From Frigoribacterium faeni (GTDB lineage: Bacteria; Actinomycetota; Actinomycetes; Actinomycetales; Microbacteriaceae): a stretch of DNA of 61,498 bases. The DNA lies in NCBI RefSeq assembly GCF_007988805.1, contig NZ_BJUV01000021.1, positions 1-61,498 of the forward strand, in the 5' to 3' direction. Of this stretch, positions 52,898 to 61,498 are shown piece after piece. Numbering within the stretch: the stretch's first letter is position 1; each line of letters opens with the position of its first letter. A program made the translations under genes and the position numbers. Under the pieces are notes generated by a model, which searched no databases, was not told the DNA's origin, and saw only the letters and a list, made by a program, of their open reading frames with translations.

Positions 52898-54136
52898 GTG
52901 TCGAAATACCAGAACATCGCCGAGCCCGACGGCGACGGAACCCCGTCGCTCCGCGCAGAGGACGAGCTTCTGGTCTCCGTCTCGGACACCGCGACCGCCA
53001 GCATCACGATCCCGACCATCGCTCCCGTCTACGCCACGCGGCGTGAGGCCCGCGAGGCCGAACGAGCCGCCGCGGCACTCGCCGGCGCCACGTCGACCGG
53101 ATCGCCGGCCACCGTGGTCGAGCCCGTCCTCGTCGTCCCGGCAGCCACGACCGCCCCGTCGCCTCTCGCCTCCGTGGCGGACACCGACGCCGACGCTCCC
53201 GCCACGAGCGGCGCCGCCGTCGACCCCGACTCGCGCCGTGCCCGTCGCGCCGCCGAGGCCTCGTCGCGCACCCGCGGTCAGCGCTCCACGACAGCCCGCG
53301 CCACCGCAGCCCGCTCCACCGGAGCCCGCTCCACCGGAGCCCGCTCGACCCCGGCCCGTTCCGCCTCCGCACGCCCGACGGCGCCCCGGGCTTCGCGCGC
53401 CGCAGCGACCCCGGCGGCCACGTCCGCCGCCCCTCGGGGCGCCTCGTTCGCCCGTGCCTCGAAGCGCGTCACCGTCGTCGGCGCCATGCTGTTCGCCGGC
53501 GCGATGCTCGTCGCGACCTCGGTGCCCGCCAACGCGTTCTTCGTCGACACCCCCGAGGTCACGGCGGCCAAGAAGGCGGCCGGAGCCCAGAGCTTCGTCG
53601 CGGCCGGTGCGGCCCCCGAGGCCAGCGTGTCGCGCGACGGCTACTCGGTCAGCACCATCGTGGTCAACGAGTACGCCTCGACCAGCGCGAGCACCTTCAC
53701 CAACGACGTCGCGGGCACGGTGCAGTGGCCGTTCCAGACCGGCGTGCCGATCAGCAGCGGCTTCGGCGCCCGTCAGGTGAGCAACTGCAGCTTCTGCTCG
53801 ACCTTCCACCAGGGCCTCGACTTCATCCCCGGTGCCGGCTCGCCTATCCAGTCGATCGCCGACGGCGTCGTCAGCGCGGTCAGCGGACCCTCGGGGGCCT
53901 TCGGCAACCACGTCGAGATCGAGCACGTGATCAACGGCCAGAAGGTCACCTCGACGTACTCGCACATGCAGACCGGTTCGGTCACCGTCGCCGTCGGCGA
54001 CACGGTCACCGTCGGACAGATCGTCGGTGCCGTCGGCAGCACGGGCAACAGCACGGGCGCGCACCTGCACTTCGAGATCCACCTCAACGGCGTCCCGGTC
54101 GACCCGTACCCCTGGCTCACCGCCAACACCAACTGA
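52898..54136 (+). CDS. M23 (LytM) peptidoglycan peptidase with Ala/Arg/Ser/Thr-rich tail
   Basis: 412 residues from the GTG at 52898; an ATG at 52820 would add 26. Residues 1-200 are low-complexity, with 5-residue repeats ARSTG. A hydrophobic signal segment (about 190-214, VVGAMLFAGAMLVATSVPANA) is followed by a secreted domain. The M23 zinc motifs are FHQGLDFIPG (HxxxD) and GAHLHFEIHLNG (HLHFE). It cuts or remodels cell-wall peptide bridges. The long tail would be cytoplasmic. Confidence 0.87.
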   Translation: MSKYQNIAEPDGDGTPSLRAEDELLVSVSDTATASITIPTIAPVYATRREAREAERAAAALAGATSTGSPATVVEPVLVVPAATTAPSPLASVADTDADAPATSGAAVDPDSRRARRAAEASSRTRGQRSTTARATAARSTGARSTGARSTPARSASARPTAPRASRAAATPAATSAAPRGASFARASKRVTVVGAMLFAGAMLVATSVPANAFFVDTPEVTAAKKAAGAQSFVAAGAAPEASVSRDGYSVSTIVVNEYASTSASTFTNDVAGTVQWPFQTGVPISSGFGARQVSNCSFCSTFHQGLDFIPGAGSPIQSIADGVVSAVSGPSGAFGNHVEIEHVINGQKVTSTYSHMQTGSVTVAVGDTVTVGQIVGAVGSTGNSTGAHLHFEIHLNGVPVDPYPWLTANTN

Positions 54137-54141
54137 ACGAC

Positions 54142-54169
54142 AGAACCCCCGGCCGCGGCCGGGGGTTCT
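54142..54169. terminator. bidirectional terminator between M23 peptidase and glucosidase
   Basis: AGAACCCCCGGCCG and CGGCCGGGGGTTCT form a perfect 28-base palindrome, with CTCTCGTTC on one side, between converging genes. Confidence 0.8.
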
Positions 54170-54188
54170 CTCGTTCAGGGGGCGGGAC

Positions 54189-55940
54189 TCAGACGGCGCT
54201 CTCGCGCAGCCACACGGCGGCGTTCGCCGGCAGGGCGGGCCCGTCGAGCGCCATCGTCGACAGCAGCACCTCGCCGACCGGCAGCTCGATCGCGACGTCG
54301 CCGGTGTTCGCGAGCACGGTCACGCCCGCGCTGCGGAACGCGACGACGTCGGCGCCGTACTCGTCGAGCCAGCTGATCGTCGACCGGCCGAGGCCGAGCT
54401 CCGATCGGAGGCGGAGCGCCAGACGGTAGAGCTCGAGGGTCGAACCCGCCACTCCCTGCTGCTCGTCGCGGGCGTAGGTCGACCAGTCGTCGGGCTGCGG
54501 CAACCAGGAGGCGCCGGTCGCGTTGAAGCCGAAGGCCGGCGACCCGGATTCCCAGGGCAGCGGGACGCGGCAGCCGTCGCGGCCGTAGCGCTCGCCCTCG
54601 GTGCGGAACCAGGTCGGGTCCTGACGGGACTCGTCGGGCAGGTCGATCGCCTCGGGCAGGCCGAGCTCCTCGCCCTGGTAGAGGTAGGCGCTGCCGGGCA
54701 GGGCGAGCATGACGGCCGAGGCGGCGCGCGCCCGGGCCAGGCCCAGCTCGGGGATCGGGAGCCCGAGGCTCTTCGGTCCGATGCCGTGACCCTGGGGGTT
54801 CTCGGCCGTGAGGGCCAGGCGACTCGCGTGGCGCACGACGTCGTGGTTGCTCAGCACCCAGGTGCTCGGGGCGCCGACGCTCGAGAAGACCTCGATGGAC
54901 GCGTCGACGACGCGACGGATCTCGGACGCCGACCAGCCCGTCTCGAGGTACGAGAAGTTGAACGCCTGGTGCATCTCGTCGGGTCGCACCCAGTCGGCGA
55001 GGCGGGAGAGCGGCTCGACCCAGGCCTCGGCGACCATGACCCGGTCGCCGGGGTACTCGTCGAGGACCTCGCGCCACGACCGGTAGATCTCGTGGACGCC
55101 GTCCTGCCCCCAGTAGGGCGGGGGAGCGGAGTCGCCCTGACCGCCGCCCATGCTGCCCGCCTCGGCCGGCGGGGTGTAGTCGGGCAGCCCCTCGGCCTTG
55201 ATCATGCCGTGGGCGACGTCGACGCGGAAGCCGTCGACCCCGCGGTCGAGCCAGAAGCGCAGCACGGCGACGAACTGGTCGCGGACCCACGGGTCCGTCC
55301 AGTCGAGGTCGGGCTGCGACGAGTCGAAGAGGTGGAGGTACCACTGACCCGGGGTGCCGTCCGCCTCGGTGACGCGCGTCCAGGCGGGGCCGCCGAAGAT
55401 GGACTCCCAGTTGTTGGGCGGCAGCTCGCCGTCGTCGCCTCGGCCGTCGCGGAAGAGGTAGTGGCCTCGCTCGACCGAGCCGGGCTCGGCGGAGAGCGCC
55501 GCCTGGAACCAGGCGTGGTCGGACGACGTGTGGTTCGGGACGACGTCGACGATGACCCGGAGGCCCAGCTCGGTGGCGCGGGCCCGGAGGGCGTCGAAGT
55601 CGGCGAGGCTGCCGAAGAGCGGGTCGACGTCGCGGTAGTCGGCTACGTCGTAGCCGGCGTCGCGCTGCGGGGAGCGGTAGAACGGCGACAGCCAGACGGC
55701 GTCCACGCCGAGGTCGGCGAGCGCGTCGAGTCGGGAGGTGATGCCCGGGAGGTCGCCGACGCCGTCGCCGTCCGAGTCGGCGAAGGATCGGGGATAGACC
55801 TGGTAGATGACGGCCGTACGCCACCATTCTCCGCCTCTCTCGGACGAGGCGGCGGTGGCTTCGACGGGGGAGACGGGTGCGTCGGTCTCGGAGTCTGCGG
55901 GGGCGTCGAGCGTGTCGCCCGTGGGCTCAGGTGAGGACAT
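54189..55940 (-). CDS. GH13 alpha-glucosidase / oligo-glucosidase
   Basis: 583 residues, cytoplasmic. The GH13 catalytic set is visible: VIVDVVPNHTS (region I), GFRVDVAHGM (II, nucleophile Asp), VMVAEAWVEP (III, acid Glu), and VLSNHDVVR (IV, Asp with His). The start VIYQVYPRSFADSDGDG is that of oligo-1,6- and alpha-1,4-glucosidases. A Thr/Ala-rich 40-residue tail precedes it. TATCGT (55947-55952) lies six bases before the ATG. Confidence 0.93.
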   Translation of the reverse strand: MSSPEPTGDTLDAPADSETDAPVSPVEATAASSERGGEWWRTAVIYQVYPRSFADSDGDGVGDLPGITSRLDALADLGVDAVWLSPFYRSPQRDAGYDVADYRDVDPLFGSLADFDALRARATELGLRVIVDVVPNHTSSDHAWFQAALSAEPGSVERGHYLFRDGRGDDGELPPNNWESIFGGPAWTRVTEADGTPGQWYLHLFDSSQPDLDWTDPWVRDQFVAVLRFWLDRGVDGFRVDVAHGMIKAEGLPDYTPPAEAGSMGGGQGDSAPPPYWGQDGVHEIYRSWREVLDEYPGDRVMVAEAWVEPLSRLADWVRPDEMHQAFNFSYLETGWSASEIRRVVDASIEVFSSVGAPSTWVLSNHDVVRHASRLALTAENPQGHGIGPKSLGLPIPELGLARARAASAVMLALPGSAYLYQGEELGLPEAIDLPDESRQDPTWFRTEGERYGRDGCRVPLPWESGSPAFGFNATGASWLPQPDDWSTYARDEQQGVAGSTLELYRLALRLRSELGLGRSTISWLDEYGADVVAFRSAGVTVLANTGDVAIELPVGEVLLSTMALDGPALPANAAVWLRESAV

Positions 55941-56016
55941 GCGCCCACGATACGGCAGGCCGCCGACCCTCCATCCGCTAGCGTGCAGGGACGACCCGAC
56001 GACGATTGGCAGACCC

Positions 56017-56982
56017 GTGGACACTCCGCCCGATCCCCGAGTCGTCGACGATCCCGACGACGACGTCCCGTTCCCTCTCGCGCTCGGCACCAACGTCTTC
56101 GGCTGGACGGTCGGCGCGCCCACGGCGTTCGAGGTGCTCGACGTCTTCGTCGGCGACGGCGGCAGGATCATCGACACGGCCGACGTGTACTCGGCGTGGC
56201 TCCCGGGCAACGTCGGCGGCGAGTCCGAGACGATCATCGGTCGGTGGATCGCCCGACCGGGCAACCGCGACCGGGTGGTCCTGAGCACGAAGTGCGGACA
56301 GCACCCCGAGGCCCCCGGGCTCACCCGGGAGAGCATCCGGATGGCGATCGACGCCTCCCTGCGCCGTCTCCGCACCGACTACGTGGACTACTACTTCGCG
56401 CACTTCGACGATGACGAGACGCCCCTCGACGAGACCGTCGGAGCGCTCAGCGAGCTGGTGGACGAGGGGAAGATCCGCTACCCCGCCGCGTCGAACTACA
56501 CGGGTGCGCGCCTCCGTCAGGCCCTCGCCATCGCCGACCGCGATGGCCTCCACCCCTTCGCCGCGGTCCAGGCCGCCTACAACCTGGTCCGTCGCGCCGA
56601 CTACGAGGAGGACGTGCAGCCGATCGTCGATCACTTCGGCCTGGCGGTGCTCCCGCACTCGTCCCTGGCCAGCGGGTTCCTGACCGGCAAGTACCGCGGC
56701 GACGCGGGCCGGGGCGACTCCCCGCGGGGGAGCCGCGCGATGAGCTACGTCACGCCGAAGAACCTCGGCATCGTCGAGGTCCTCGTCGAGATCGCCGACC
56801 GACAGCGGGTCGCCCCCGGCGCGGTGGCGATCGCCTGGCTGGCCACCCGGCAGAACGTGATCGGCGCGCTGGCCAGCGCCCGCACCACGATCCAGCTCGA
56901 GGGGCTGCTCGACGCGGCCGGAGTCGAGTTCTCGGAGCGCGACCTCGCCGAGCTCGAGGCCGCGTCCGCACCGCGCGACTGA
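56017..56982 (+). CDS. aldo/keto reductase
   Basis: 321 residues, GTG start at 56017. LGTNVFGWTV opens the barrel, the catalytic Asp/Tyr lie in IIDTADVYSAW, VVLSTKCG holds the Lys, and YYFAHFDDDETP the His region. ASNYTGARL binds NADPH. It reduces or oxidises an aldehyde or sugar; substrate unknown. Divergent from the GH13 gene. Confidence 0.9.
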   Translation: MDTPPDPRVVDDPDDDVPFPLALGTNVFGWTVGAPTAFEVLDVFVGDGGRIIDTADVYSAWLPGNVGGESETIIGRWIARPGNRDRVVLSTKCGQHPEAPGLTRESIRMAIDASLRRLRTDYVDYYFAHFDDDETPLDETVGALSELVDEGKIRYPAASNYTGARLRQALAIADRDGLHPFAAVQAAYNLVRRADYEEDVQPIVDHFGLAVLPHSSLASGFLTGKYRGDAGRGDSPRGSRAMSYVTPKNLGIVEVLVEIADRQRVAPGAVAIAWLATRQNVIGALASARTTIQLEGLLDAAGVEFSERDLAELEAASAPRD

Positions 56983-56988
56983 TCCCGG

Positions 56989-57528
56989 TCAGCCCGGCGG
57001 AGTCGGTCCGCCGAGCGGCACGACGACCCGGGCGTCGCCGTCCCACCGGCGCGCGGACGTGAGCCGCGCCGTGGCGCCGTCGACCTCGGACTCCGAGAGC
57101 ACCTCGAGAGCCCGGCCCAGCTGCTCGGGCGAGAGCCTCGAGGCGAGGGTGACGTGCGGAGTCCACCGGCCGGGAGCGCTGTGCTCGACCGGACCCGCGC
57201 CTCCCACCGACTCGTGGACCGTCCGGTGCAGGTCCAGCAGCGCGGAGGTGGCCACGACCCCGCGCGCCAGGACGAGCCCTCGCGGTCCACGGCCGAACAC
57301 GACGAATCCTCCCCACTCGACGCTCACCGGCAGCCTCGAGAAGACGTCGAGGAGGCGCGGGTCGGCGCGGTCGTCGAAGCGCGCGGCCGCCGAGAGGGTC
57401 AGGTGCGGGGCGTTGGTGGCCCCGGTGTGGCCGGCGAGCGACGGGAGTCCCGCCTCGGCGAGGAGTCGCCAGTCGTCTCGGACGGCGGCGTCGGACGCGT
57501 CGTCGAGCAGGAGTTCGATGCTGTGCAC
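56989..57528 (-). CDS. 2'-5' RNA ligase-like (2H phosphoesterase) protein
   Basis: 179 residues from the GTG at 57528. The two HxTx boxes of the 2H superfamily are APHLTLSA (near residue 44) and TPHVTLAS (near 126). These enzymes cut or form 2'-5' or cyclic phosphate bonds; the bacterial role is unsettled. A 13-mer repeat copy lies in the gene, opposite strand. An upstream in-frame extension to 57756 would cross the tRNA-Thr gene and is rejected. Confidence 0.85.
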   Translation of the reverse strand: MHSIELLLDDASDAAVRDDWRLLAEAGLPSLAGHTGATNAPHLTLSAAARFDDRADPRLLDVFSRLPVSVEWGGFVVFGRGPRGLVLARGVVATSALLDLHRTVHESVGGAGPVEHSAPGRWTPHVTLASRLSPEQLGRALEVLSESEVDGATARLTSARRWDGDARVVVPLGGPTPPG

Positions 57529-57602
57529 CCGTCGATCCTGCGCCGTCCGCGGCGCGGGCGTCACCCGGTGCGCCGGTGGCGTGAGCAGCCTCCGGACTCT
57601 GC

Positions 57603-57608
57603 TAATAT
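57603..57608 (+). promoter_or_regulatory. -10 box of the tRNA-Thr/tRNA-Met unit
   Basis: TAATAT is a near-consensus -10, 47 bases before tRNA-Thr. The -35 is not clear. Confidence 0.45.
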
Positions 57609-57654
57609 TGCCTGGTGCCAATCGGCCGCGACCAGATCGCGACTCGAAGGTCAC

Positions 57655-57726
<72 letters not shown>

Positions 57727-57777
57727 CTGGCTGTCACGATCTCGTCGAAGCGACATCCGACGAGGTCAGCAGCCTGC

Positions 57778-57851
57778 GGCGGGGTAGCTCAGTTGGTTAG
57801 AGCACACGGCTCATAATCGTGGTGTCGCGGGTTCGAGTCCCGCCCTCGCTA
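57778..57851 (+). tRNA. tRNA-Met (CAT), elongator type
   Basis: 74 bases, acceptor GGCGGGG/CCTCGCT with two G-T pairs, D-loop AGTTGGTTAGAGC, anticodon loop CTCATAA, T-loop GGTTCGAGTCC. The paired first base makes an initiator unlikely. Confidence 0.93.
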
Positions 57852-57855
57852 CCGC

Positions 57856-57877
57856 AAGGCCCTCTTCGGAGGGCCTT
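57856..57877 (+). terminator. terminator after tRNA-Met
   Basis: AAGGCCCTC-TTCG-GAGGGCCTT, a 9-bp stem with a TTCG tetraloop. Right after it are three 15-bp tandem units GTGTCGGGCTCGGCC (57893-57937). Confidence 0.7.
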
Positions 57878-58016
57878 CACCAGTTGCGGCCCGTGTCGGG
57901 CTCGGCCGTGTCGGGCTCGGCCGTGTCGGTCTCGCCCGCGCCGGTCTCCCGCACGTGTCGCTCAGCCGTCGGCGCTGAACCGGCCCGGGGCGCAGCGGCA
58001 GGGCATACCATGACGC

Positions 58017-59243
58017 ATGCCTGAGAACGCGGATCCCGTCAGCATCCGCAGCATCGGAACGGCCGTCCCCGACACGGTGCTCCGACAAGACGACATCCGC
58101 GATCTGTTCCGCTCGCAACCCGGCCTCACCCGCCTGGGGACGCGCCTGGTCGGGGCGGTGTTCGACGCCGCCGCCATCGAGACGCGGCACACCGTGGTCG
58201 ACGAGCTGGCCCTGGCGGCGACGCCGGCCGCCGCACCCGATACGGGGGTCGTGCCAGACCTCTCCGACGCGCACGATCCGGCTGCCGCACCCGACCCCGC
58301 GGTGGCCCCGGTGTTCGTCGACCCGACCACGCGCCGCATCCTCGATCCCAGCACGGGAACCCGCAACGACGTCTACGTGGCCCGGAGCCCCGCCCTGTTC
58401 GAGGCCGCGGCCCGTGACGCCCTGGATCGGGCCGAGGGCATCACCGCCGCCGACGTCACCCACGTGGTCACCGTCTCGTGCACCGGCTTCTTCGCTCCCG
58501 GTCCCGACTACCTGCTGGTCAGAGCCCTGGGCCTCGCCCCGACCACCCGCCGTCTGCACGTCGGCTTCATGGGCTGCTACGGGGCGTTCCCGGCGATGCG
58601 CTCGGCACGCGACACCTGTCTGGCCGATCCCGACGCCGTGGTCCTGATCGTCTGCGTCGAGCTCTGCACCCTGCACCTGCGCAGCTCGTCCGACCCGGAC
58701 GTCGTCGTGGCCTCGTCCGTGTTCGCCGACGGGGCGGCGGCGGCGATCGTGACGGCCCGGCCCGCGCCTCCGGGGGTCGCCGTCCTCGACGTCGAGGCGC
58801 TCGAGACCGTGCTGACGCCGGTCGGCGAGGGCGACATGGCCTGGAGCATCGGCGACAGCGGTTTCGACATGGTGCTGAGCAGCTACGTGCCCCACATCGT
58901 CGAGGAGAACATCGACGGCGCGCTCGAGGCGCTCTGGGTCGACGGGTTGTCGGCCGACGACGTCGACCTCTGGGCTGTGCACCCCGGCGGCCGCAGCATC
59001 GTCGACCGCGTGCAGACCCGGCTCGAGCTGCGCGACGACCAGGTGGCGGCGTCGCGTCGGGTCCTGCGCGACGTCGGCAACATGTCGAGCGCGACGGTCC
59101 TGTTCGTGATGCGCGAGGCGCTCGAGAGCGAGGGAGGCGCGTGGTCGTCCACCGCGCCTCCTCGACCCCAGCGCATGGTCGCCATGGCCTTCGGGCCCGG
59201 GCTGACCGTCGAGACCGGCTCGTTCCGCAGCCGGACGGCCTGA
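58017..59243 (+). CDS. type III polyketide synthase
   Basis: 408 residues. GFMGCYGAFPAM has the catalytic Cys, WAVHPGGRSIVD the His and DVGNMSSATVLFVM the Asn of the triad. It makes alkylresorcinol, alkylpyrone or a chalcone-like core from CoA esters. Residues about 67-98 form an Ala/Pro/Asp-rich insert absent in family members I know. TACCAT lies five bases before the ATG. Its stop shares one base with the methyltransferase start. Confidence 0.92.
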   Translation: MPENADPVSIRSIGTAVPDTVLRQDDIRDLFRSQPGLTRLGTRLVGAVFDAAAIETRHTVVDELALAATPAAAPDTGVVPDLSDAHDPAAAPDPAVAPVFVDPTTRRILDPSTGTRNDVYVARSPALFEAAARDALDRAEGITAADVTHVVTVSCTGFFAPGPDYLLVRALGLAPTTRRLHVGFMGCYGAFPAMRSARDTCLADPDAVVLIVCVELCTLHLRSSSDPDVVVASSVFADGAAAAIVTARPAPPGVAVLDVEALETVLTPVGEGDMAWSIGDSGFDMVLSSYVPHIVEENIDGALEALWVDGLSADDVDLWAVHPGGRSIVDRVQTRLELRDDQVAASRRVLRDVGNMSSATVLFVMREALESEGGAWSSTAPPRPQRMVAMAFGPGLTVETGSFRSRTA

Positions 59244-59965
59244 TGGCGTCTCCGACGGATCCGGGCCGCATCGACCTCGGACGGCGTGACGAGGCGCTGC
59301 TCGAGCTGATGGACGACCCCGACTGCGACCTCGGTCTGCTGCAGCGCACCTACGGGGTGTTCCCGCTCGTGAACGGCGTCGTCGCGGGCTGGGGTCGGGT
59401 GTATCGCGAGCGCCTCCGTCCGCTGCTGTCGGCGGAGTGCGAGACCCGCCTGCTCGATCTGGGTTCGGGCGGGGGAGACGTCGCCCGCGGGCTCGTCCGG
59501 CGCGCCGCCCGCGACGGGCTCCGCCTGCACGTGACGGCCGCCGACCCCGACGGCCGCGCTCACGACTGGGCGTCGGCCCGTCCTGCGCCGGGAGTCGACT
59601 ACCGTCGCGCCTCGAGCGGCGACCTCGTCGCCGCGGGCGAGACCTTCGACGTCGTGGTGTCGAACCACGTGCTGCACCACCTCGACCGCGCGGCCCGCGA
59701 CGCGGTTCTGGCCGACAGCGAGCTGCTCGCCCGTCGCCTCGTCGTGCACTCCGACATCCGGCGGGCACGAGCCGCCTACGCCGCCTACTGGCTGGGCACG
59801 CTGCCGCTCGCGCGCCGGTCGTTCGTCCGCACCGACGGCTTGCGGTCCATCCGGCGGAGCTTCAGCGCAGACGAGCTCCGCGCCGTCGCGCCGGCCGGTT
59901 GGCAGGTCGTCCCTCGCGAACCGTTCCGGCTCTGGCTCGTGCGCGAGAGCGGCGACCGACGATGA
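59243..59965 (+). CDS. SAM-dependent methyltransferase of the PKS operon
   Basis: 240 residues. LLDLGSGGGDVARGL is SAM motif I and VVVSNHVLHHLDRAA motif post-I/III. TGATG overlap with the PKS gene. It probably methylates the PKS product or an oxidised form; order of steps unknown. The next gene overlaps its stop by ATGA. Confidence 0.88.
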   Translation: MASPTDPGRIDLGRRDEALLELMDDPDCDLGLLQRTYGVFPLVNGVVAGWGRVYRERLRPLLSAECETRLLDLGSGGGDVARGLVRRAARDGLRLHVTAADPDGRAHDWASARPAPGVDYRRASSGDLVAAGETFDVVVSNHVLHHLDRAARDAVLADSELLARRLVVHSDIRRARAAYAAYWLGTLPLARRSFVRTDGLRSIRRSFSADELRAVAPAGWQVVPREPFRLWLVRESGDRR

Positions 59966-61143
59966 TCCGCATGCACGACGTCGCCGTGGTCGGCGGCGGG
60001 CCGGTCGGGGTCTTCGCCGCGGCCCTGCTCGCGAGCCACGGACTCGACGTGGTCGTCTGGGAACGCCGCACCGCGCCTCCCGGGCACTCCCGTGCCATCG
60101 GCATCCACCCGCCGTCGCTGCACGCCTTCGACGAGCTCGGGCTCGCCGACCGGGTCGTCGCGGGCTCGGTGCCGATCGGCCGGGCCGAGGCCCGTGGGTC
60201 GGGTCGGACGCTCGGCACCCTGACCTTCGACCGCGCCGACCGGCGCTTCCCGTTCGTCGCCGCGCGACCGCAGTCCGAGACGGAGGCCCTGCTGCGGGAG
60301 CGTCTGGACGATCTCTCGCCGGGGGCGCTCCGGCTCGGGGTGGAGCTGACGGGGCTCGAGCAGACCGCCGAGCACGTGCTGCTGCGCGGTGTCGGGTCCC
60401 ACGGCCCGGTCGAGGCGGCCGCCCGCTTCGTCGTCGCCGCCGACGGGGCCCGGAGTCCCGTGCGCCGACTGGTCGGCATCTCCGCACCGGTCACCGAGCG
60501 CGGCGACCACTACGTCATGGCGGACCTCCGCGACGACACGGGCGACGGCGAGACGGCCGTCGTGAACGTCGAGCGGGCCGGGGTCGTCGAGTCGTTCCCG
60601 TTGCCCGGAGGCGTGCGCCGCTTCGTGGCGGCGGTCGCGGAGCCCGCGGGCGTCCCGTCGGGCGGGCGGGCCGATGAGGCGGCGGCCGAGACGGTCGCGC
60701 GTCTCGTGCGGGAACGGACCGGCGCCACCGTCGACGCGGCGACCGCCACGATGACCAGCGCGTTCTCGGTGCGCACCCGCCTCGCCACGTCGACGGTGTC
60801 CGGCCGGGTCGTGCTCATCGGCGACGCCGCCCACGAGATCAGCCCGATCGGCGGTCAGGGGATGAACCTCGGGTGGCTCGACGCCCAGGCCCTCGTCCCC
60901 GTTCTGCGACGGGCGCTCCGCAGCGCGGGAGGGCGCCGACTCGACCCCGGGGCCTTCAGCGGCCACCAGGAGGCGCGGCGCCGGTCCGCGAGGAGGGCCG
61001 CCGGTCAGGCGCGCCTCAACACCGCCCTCGGACGCCCCTGCGGCGCGGGTGCGTCGGTCGTGCGGCAGGCGGGCCTGAGAGTCGCACTGGGGCTGCCCAG
61101 CGCCAGCCTGCTCGCCGCGACGTACGCCATGCGCTTCGCCTGA
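59962..61143 (+). CDS. FAD-dependent monooxygenase of the PKS operon
   Basis: 393 residues, UbiH/phenol-hydroxylase-like. VAVVGGGPVGVFAAALL is the FAD site, VAADGARSPVRRLVG the DG motif and LIGDAAHEISPIGGQGMNLG the GD motif. It likely hydroxylates the aromatic ring or forms a quinone from the PKS product. The NADPH site is not separately visible, as usual for the class. Confidence 0.9.
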   Translation: MIRMHDVAVVGGGPVGVFAAALLASHGLDVVVWERRTAPPGHSRAIGIHPPSLHAFDELGLADRVVAGSVPIGRAEARGSGRTLGTLTFDRADRRFPFVAARPQSETEALLRERLDDLSPGALRLGVELTGLEQTAEHVLLRGVGSHGPVEAAARFVVAADGARSPVRRLVGISAPVTERGDHYVMADLRDDTGDGETAVVNVERAGVVESFPLPGGVRRFVAAVAEPAGVPSGGRADEAAAETVARLVRERTGATVDAATATMTSAFSVRTRLATSTVSGRVVLIGDAAHEISPIGGQGMNLGWLDAQALVPVLRRALRSAGGRRLDPGAFSGHQEARRRSARRAAGQARLNTALGRPCGAGASVVRQAGLRVALGLPSASLLAATYAMRFA

Positions 61144-61206
61144 CGCCTCGGTCGGGCCCGCAGGCGCCGTCCGAGACGGTCGGCGCCGCATCGAGGAGGC
61201 GCGCCG

Positions 61207-61498
61207 TCAGACCGTGAGAGCCGCCCCGCCCACCGCGAGCTGCGCCACGAGCAGCAGCGCCGCGAGCATGATCAGCCGGAAGAGCAGGCGGGTCGATCCG
61301 CCTCGGAGCACGGCGACCGCGCCGACCACGGCGATGCCGACGACGACCGAGGCTCCGGCGACGGCGAGCGCGGCCGAGGCGCCCGGGGTGGATTCCCCGC
61401 GCCACAGCGTCTGCCCGGCGAGCGACAGGAGCGCGCCCGCCGCCAGCGCCGCGAAGGCGACGAGCCCCGCTCGGGCGCGACCGAGCCGGTGCGGCAGG
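61207..61498 (-). CDS. small membrane protein, unknown (N-terminus outside window)
   Basis: About 97 C-terminal residues seen, with hydrophobic segments LVAFAALAAGALLSLAG, ASVVVGIAVVGAVAVL and LAALLLVAQLAVGG. No known domain. It converges on the PKS operon; a 13-mer-like repeat (61193-61203) lies in the gap. Confidence 0.6.
   Translation of the reverse strand, partial: LPHRLGRARAGLVAFAALAAGALLSLAGQTLWRGESTPGASAALAVAGASVVVGIAVVGAVAVLRGGSTRLLFRLIMLAALLLVAQLAVGGAALTV

Noticed and set aside
57893-57937. Three 15-bp tandem units as a mobile element trace
   Set aside because: Too short and simple; likely replication slippage after the tRNA terminator.

Overview
The window is a 61.5 kb, very G+C-rich piece of an actinobacterial chromosome. 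Leaderless genes, GTG starts, an AURKAIP1/COX24-type mini ribosomal protein, a BldC-like protein, a full menaquinone pathway and a cytochrome c maturation cluster together suggest the family Microbacteriaceae. That family assignment is an inference from gene content. No insertion sequence, phage gene or CRISPR array was seen, and almost everything is chromosomal housekeeping or near-housekeeping.

Layout. 1-6.2 kb: start of a secreted surface protein, a Lys-rich mini-protein, an MFS transporter, a secreted nuclease, and an MMPL exporter divergent from its MarR regulator across a perfect operator. 6.3-10.8 kb: serine dehydratase, a pentapeptide-repeat protein, and a riboflavin operon (FMN riboswitch, 22-codon leader ORF, ribE, ribB, ribH). 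10.8-19.0 kb: small metabolic and regulatory genes, ending with a MarR-photolyase-serine hydrolase operon. 19.0-27.3 kb: a REC-less winged-helix regulator preceded by a palindromic promoter and a putative leaderless uORF, then upp, tadA, a CDF exporter, proC, a Trk/Ktr potassium pair, an ArsR regulator, a BldC-like protein, bS22 and a glutaredoxin. 27.4-33.7 kb: archaeal-type aspS and the phosphatase-tlpA-ccdA-resB-ccsB cytochrome c cluster. 33.7-47.8 kb: menaquinone genes menC, menB, menE, menA, menD, menF, menG, a polyprenyl diphosphate synthase and a ferredoxin reductase, with PPK2 and an MFS exporter between them. 47.9-61.5 kb: YajQ, cardiolipin synthase, a DUF559/AbiEi-like gene between two inverted minisatellite modules, tRNA-Tyr, an inositol-phosphatase-family gene, an M23 peptidase, a GH13 glucosidase, an aldo/keto reductase, a 2H phosphoesterase, tRNA-Thr, tRNA-Met, and a type III PKS-methyltransferase-FAD monooxygenase operon.

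Functionally, menA-G and the prenyl synthase build the quinone. CcdA, TlpA, ResB and CcsB mature the c-type cytochromes that accept its electrons, so 29-46 kb is largely a respiratory assembly region.

The most unusual signals are not genes. First, a 13-mer, CGAGGAGGCGCGG, occurs 15 times perfectly in both orientations, in intergenic regions and in tolerant parts of proteins. Second, two homologous 33-bp tandem-repeat modules, each headed by GTGCAAWTCGCGAC, face inward around the DUF559 gene. Third, a promoter with a 19-bp palindrome in its spacer drives a putative leaderless 32-codon uORF. Fourth, about 21 genes have a TANNNT box 5-8 bases before the start codon.
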